64,000 nucleotides of DNA from Burkholderiales bacterium (GTDB lineage: Bacteria > Pseudomonadota > Gammaproteobacteria > Burkholderiales > Burkholderiaceae_C), in contig JAUVWL010000014.1 in assembly GCA_030604135.1 (NCBI GenBank), forward strand, positions 43,058 through 107,057. The letters are read 5' to 3'. Of this stretch, positions 61,461 through 64,000 are shown piece by piece; the first letter of the stretch is position 1; every line of letters starts with the position of its first letter. The position numbers were made by a program, and so were the translations under genes. The notes under the pieces are model-generated. The model saw only the letters and a program-made list of their open reading frames with translations. It had not been told where the DNA came from and did no database searches.

Positions 61461-64000
61461 ATGAACAAGACCTACAAGTCGATCTGGAACGAGACATTGG
61501 GGACCTACGTGGCTGCGGCCGAGGGCACCCATGCTGGGGGTCGGAAATCGTCGTCGACCCGCCAGGCACGGCGCGCCGCACCGCGTGCCCATACTGGTCA
61601 GATGGCTCTGGAGCAGCGCATCGTTTTTGACGCGGCCCTGCCGGCGACTGTGGTGGAGGTGTACGACGCATCGTCATCTCCCGCCGATGCGTCTGCCAAC
61701 GAGGCTGAGGTCGAGTCTGTCGAGGTGCTGGAGCCCACGGCGCCAGCTGTTGCAGGATCGCCCAACGATCAAGATGAAGCAGACGGGCCGGAAGGTACCG
61801 AGCCGATTTCTGGCTTTCCTGAGTCTGACCTCAACGCCTGTGCCGAAGCGGAACAGGGCGACGTTGACGGCCAGGCATCAGAGGATGGTTCAAGTTCCAC
61901 AGAGGACCTGGATGGCGACGATGAACTGGTCGTAGCCGAGGCTCCCGCGCGGCAGGAGATCATCTTCGTGGATGGGGTGGTGCCGGACCTGGCAGACTTC
62001 ATCGAAAGCCACCCGGGCGAGGTGGTGTTCATCGATCGGAGCCGAGACGGTGTCGAGCAGATTGCCGAGGCCCTGCAGGGGCGCACGGGTGTCACCGCCA
62101 TTCACATCCTGAGCCACGCTGAAGCCGGGCAGGTGCGCTTGGGCTCGACCTTGCTGACAGCCGACAGCATCCTGGGCGAGCACGCTGACGAGATGGAGAT
62201 CATCCGGGCGGCCCTCTCGGCTGAGGCCGACATCCTCCTGTATGGCTGCGACATTGCCGGAACCGAAGACGGTCTGGCTTTTGTGCGTGCTCTGGCCGAC
62301 GCCACGGGCGCTGACGTGGCCGCTTCGATCGATTCAACGGGGTCGGCCGAACTGGGTGGCAACTGGGTGCTGGAAGTGCAGCACGGCCAGATCGAGGCCG
62401 AAACGCTGGCCATCACGGCATGGCACGGCTTGCTGGCCCAGAACAACACGGGTACCTGGAGCATCACCGGCACGACCGCCTCGCAAACGTCAACGGCGTC
62501 TGCCACCACCACCACCGCAGGTGTCACCACCACCGTTTCCTTCAGTGGTTTTTCCACGCCGACCACCAACGTGACCGGCTTCGGAAACGACACGCTCAAC
62601 AACATCGCCGTCTTCAATTCGGACGGCGGTGGTGTGGTTCAGAACACCTCGTCGCTGGTGTTCCTCTACAACTGGGACACGACTCCTGAAGGAGGGAGCA
62701 CCCAGGCATCGACCGATGGCGGCACCGCGGTGATGACCATCTCCTTTTCTCAGCCGGTGACCAATCCTGTTCTTCACCTCGACCGGATTGGGGGTGCCGA
62801 CGGTTTTGTGCATAACGGCATGCGATTCGTGTTGCTCAACGGCGACCTGTCGCTCACCCGTCTCTCGGGCACGGCGCACTTCGCTGTTGAAGGCGGGAAT
62901 GTGATTCGCAACTCCCAGGTGGGTCAGGCCATCGGTACAGGCTTCTCGGGAGAGTCCAGCACCAACATCGCTGCTGGCACGGCGGCTGGCAGTGTGATGG
63001 TCAACGGCACCAACATCACCAGCATTTCGTTCTTCATGACCTTCGACGTGGGCGCAGTGGAGGGCGCCGGTGGCGATGCGGTTGAGCTCAAGATCTCGCT
63101 CGACCCCGCACCTATTGCCAGAAACGATTCTTTCACCATTGCCGAAGACACCACCCTTTCGGGCAACCTGTTTGCCAACAATGGTTCCGGTGCCGACACG
63201 GATATCAACAACGATCCGCTGACCATCACGGCGGTCAATGGCGTGGCGGTAACGCAGGGCACGCCGATCGTGCTCGAAAACGGCACGCTGACCATCACCA
63301 ACGTTTCCACCGGCACGTTCACCTTTGTGCCCAATCCGGATTACAACGGATCGCAGACCTTCAACTACACCATCCGCGATCCTCGCGGCAGCACGTCGAC
63401 TGCCAACGTGGACATCACGATCACGCCGGTCAACGACGCACCGACCAGCACGCCCATCCCTGATCAGACCAATCCAGACAGTGGCGTGGTCAGTGTGGGT
63501 GTTGCAGGCAACTTTGCCGATGTGGACATTGTCACCAACGGCGACAGCTTGAGCTACAGCGCCACCGGGCTGCCGCCGGGGCTCACCATCGATCCGTCGA
63601 CCGGCGTGATCAGTGGCAGCTTGCCGAGCGACGCCAGTCAGGGTGGTCCTGCAGGCAATGGTGTGTATACCGTCACCGTCACGGCCACGGACACGGGCGG
63701 ATTGACCGCAAGCGAGACGTTCACCTGGACGGTGACCAATCCGCCGCCTGTGGCCACCAACGACACCTACACCGTCGGCGAGGACGCCGCCCCTGCGTTG
63801 GTGGGCAATGCGCTGGCCAACGACAGCGATCCGGACGGCGACGACCTGCTGGTCATCGCCGTCAACGGTGTGCCGGGCAACGTGGGCGTGCCGGTGGCCG
63901 GCAACAACGGCGGTCTGTTCACAGTGAACCCGGACGGCACGGTCACGTTCGATCCGAACGGGGACTTCGAGAGCCTGGCGGTGGGCCAGACGGCCACGAC
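61461..64000 (+). CDS. giant surface protein: ESPR-like N-terminus, LEPR-like motif, DUF4347, cadherin/VCBS-type repeats (partial)
   Basis: Open from ATG 61461 to the window edge, 846 codons with no stop. Residues 1-21 (MNKTYKSIWNETLGTYVAAA) resemble the ESPR extension of type V secretion signals, but a basic stretch follows instead of a hydrophobic core. MALEQRIVFDAA at about 48-59 resembles the LEPRIVFDAA motif near the start of large type I secreted adhesins. An acidic linker (about 75-160) leads to DUF4347 (about 165-325; HILSHAEAG, LLYGCDIAG). Then beta-rich Thr/Asp-rich repeats (about 550 on): ARNDSFTIAEDTTLSGNLF, GLPPGLTIDPSTGVISG, ATNDTYTVGEDAAPALVGN. Likely a secreted or surface adhesin. 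No clear Shine-Dalgarno. Confidence 0.82.
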   Translation, partial: MNKTYKSIWNETLGTYVAAAEGTHAGGRKSSSTRQARRAAPRAHTGQMALEQRIVFDAALPATVVEVYDASSSPADASANEAEVESVEVLEPTAPAVAGSPNDQDEADGPEGTEPISGFPESDLNACAEAEQGDVDGQASEDGSSSTEDLDGDDELVVAEAPARQEIIFVDGVVPDLADFIESHPGEVVFIDRSRDGVEQIAEALQGRTGVTAIHILSHAEAGQVRLGSTLLTADSILGEHADEMEIIRAALSAEADILLYGCDIAGTEDGLAFVRALADATGADVAASIDSTGSAELGGNWVLEVQHGQIEAETLAITAWHGLLAQNNTGTWSITGTTASQTSTASATTTTAGVTTTVSFSGFSTPTTNVTGFGNDTLNNIAVFNSDGGGVVQNTSSLVFLYNWDTTPEGGSTQASTDGGTAVMTISFSQPVTNPVLHLDRIGGADGFVHNGMRFVLLNGDLSLTRLSGTAHFAVEGGNVIRNSQVGQAIGTGFSGESSTNIAAGTAAGSVMVNGTNITSISFFMTFDVGAVEGAGGDAVELKISLDPAPIARNDSFTIAEDTTLSGNLFANNGSGADTDINNDPLTITAVNGVAVTQGTPIVLENGTLTITNVSTGTFTFVPNPDYNGSQTFNYTIRDPRGSTSTANVDITITPVNDAPTSTPIPDQTNPDSGVVSVGVAGNFADVDIVTNGDSLSYSATGLPPGLTIDPSTGVISGSLPSDASQGGPAGNGVYTVTVTATDTGGLTASETFTWTVTNPPPVATNDTYTVGEDAAPALVGNALANDSDPDGDDLLVIAVNGVPGNVGVPVAGNNGGLFTVNPDGTVTFDPNGDFESLAVGQTAT

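Overview
The window is a gene-dense, high-GC stretch of chromosome. It looks like a betaproteobacterium of the order Burkholderiales, most likely family Comamonadaceae (Hydrogenophaga/Acidovorax-like). The basis is gene order familiar from that group: his-HIT-tatABC-S1C protease, petABC-sspAB, secA-argJ-DUF815-mutT-yacG-zapD-coaE-pilDCB, and rplU-rpmA-obgE-proB, together with an 83-bp GC-rich intergenic repeat of a type I associate with this family. No BLAST was possible, so all family assignments come from motifs and recalled homologs. No gene-free stretch exceeds about 300 bases. No rRNA, CRISPR array, insertion sequence or prophage was seen.

Layout. 1-6.5 kb: histidine biosynthesis (end of hisD, then hisC, B, H, A, F, I, E). 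It is interrupted by a triple 83-bp repeat (hisA/hisF) and by an antisense LapA-like membrane gene (hisF/hisI), and followed by a small membrane protein and a HIT hydrolase. 6.5-9.4 kb: twin-arginine translocase tatABC and a convergent HtrA-type protease. 9.5-12.1 kb: a 46-residue DUF3149 membrane protein behind an FNR-like box, a Nif3-like protein, pdxA, and mscL. 12.1-16.7 kb: cytochrome bc1 (petABC), sspA, sspB and tRNA-Thr. 16.7-25.5 kb: a short DciA-like protein diverging from an M23 peptidase, then secA, argJ, a DUF815 ATPase and mutT, converging on yacG-zapD-coaE. 25.5-30.7 kb: type IV pilus pilD, pilC, pilB, tRNA-Pro and ispB. 30.8-34.6 kb: rplU, rpmA, obgE, proB and rppH. 34.7-39.5 kb: proS, a lytic transglycosylase with a Tat-like signal, a Lon-like AAA ATPase, grxD and prmC. 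39.5-42.3 kb: prfA, hemA and a small membrane protein. 42.3-47.4 kb: glycerol-3-phosphate uptake ugpBAECQ, with ugpB broken by an in-frame amber codon. 47.5-51.9 kb: a 1298-residue FAD/Fe-S oxidoreductase and a DUF971 protein. 51.9-58.2 kb: ubiquinone biosynthesis (ubiE, Tim44-like, ubiJ, ubiB) with a CitA/CitB-type two-component pair inserted. 58.3-61.3 kb: an FmdB-type zinc ribbon, aspS and a NudB-like hydrolase. 61.5-64 kb: the first 846 codons of a giant surface protein that runs off the window.

Most of the window is housekeeping. Several parts are functionally linked. Tat (tatABC) would export the Rieske subunit PetA and probably the lytic transglycosylase. UbiE/J/B make the quinone used by bc1. 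ProS and AspS charge tRNAs, while RF1 and PrmC act together at termination. The observations most worth following are: the ugpB amber codon replacing an expected tryptophan; two copies of an inverted-repeat-bounded element of about 160 bp, both beside Nudix genes; FNR-like boxes upstream of petA and of the DUF3149 gene, each at about -41.5 from a plausible start; the unusual N-terminus of the giant surface protein (ESPR-like segment, LEPR-like motif, DUF4347 with a possible His-Cys dyad); and a P-M-T codon-recognition tripeptide in RF1.
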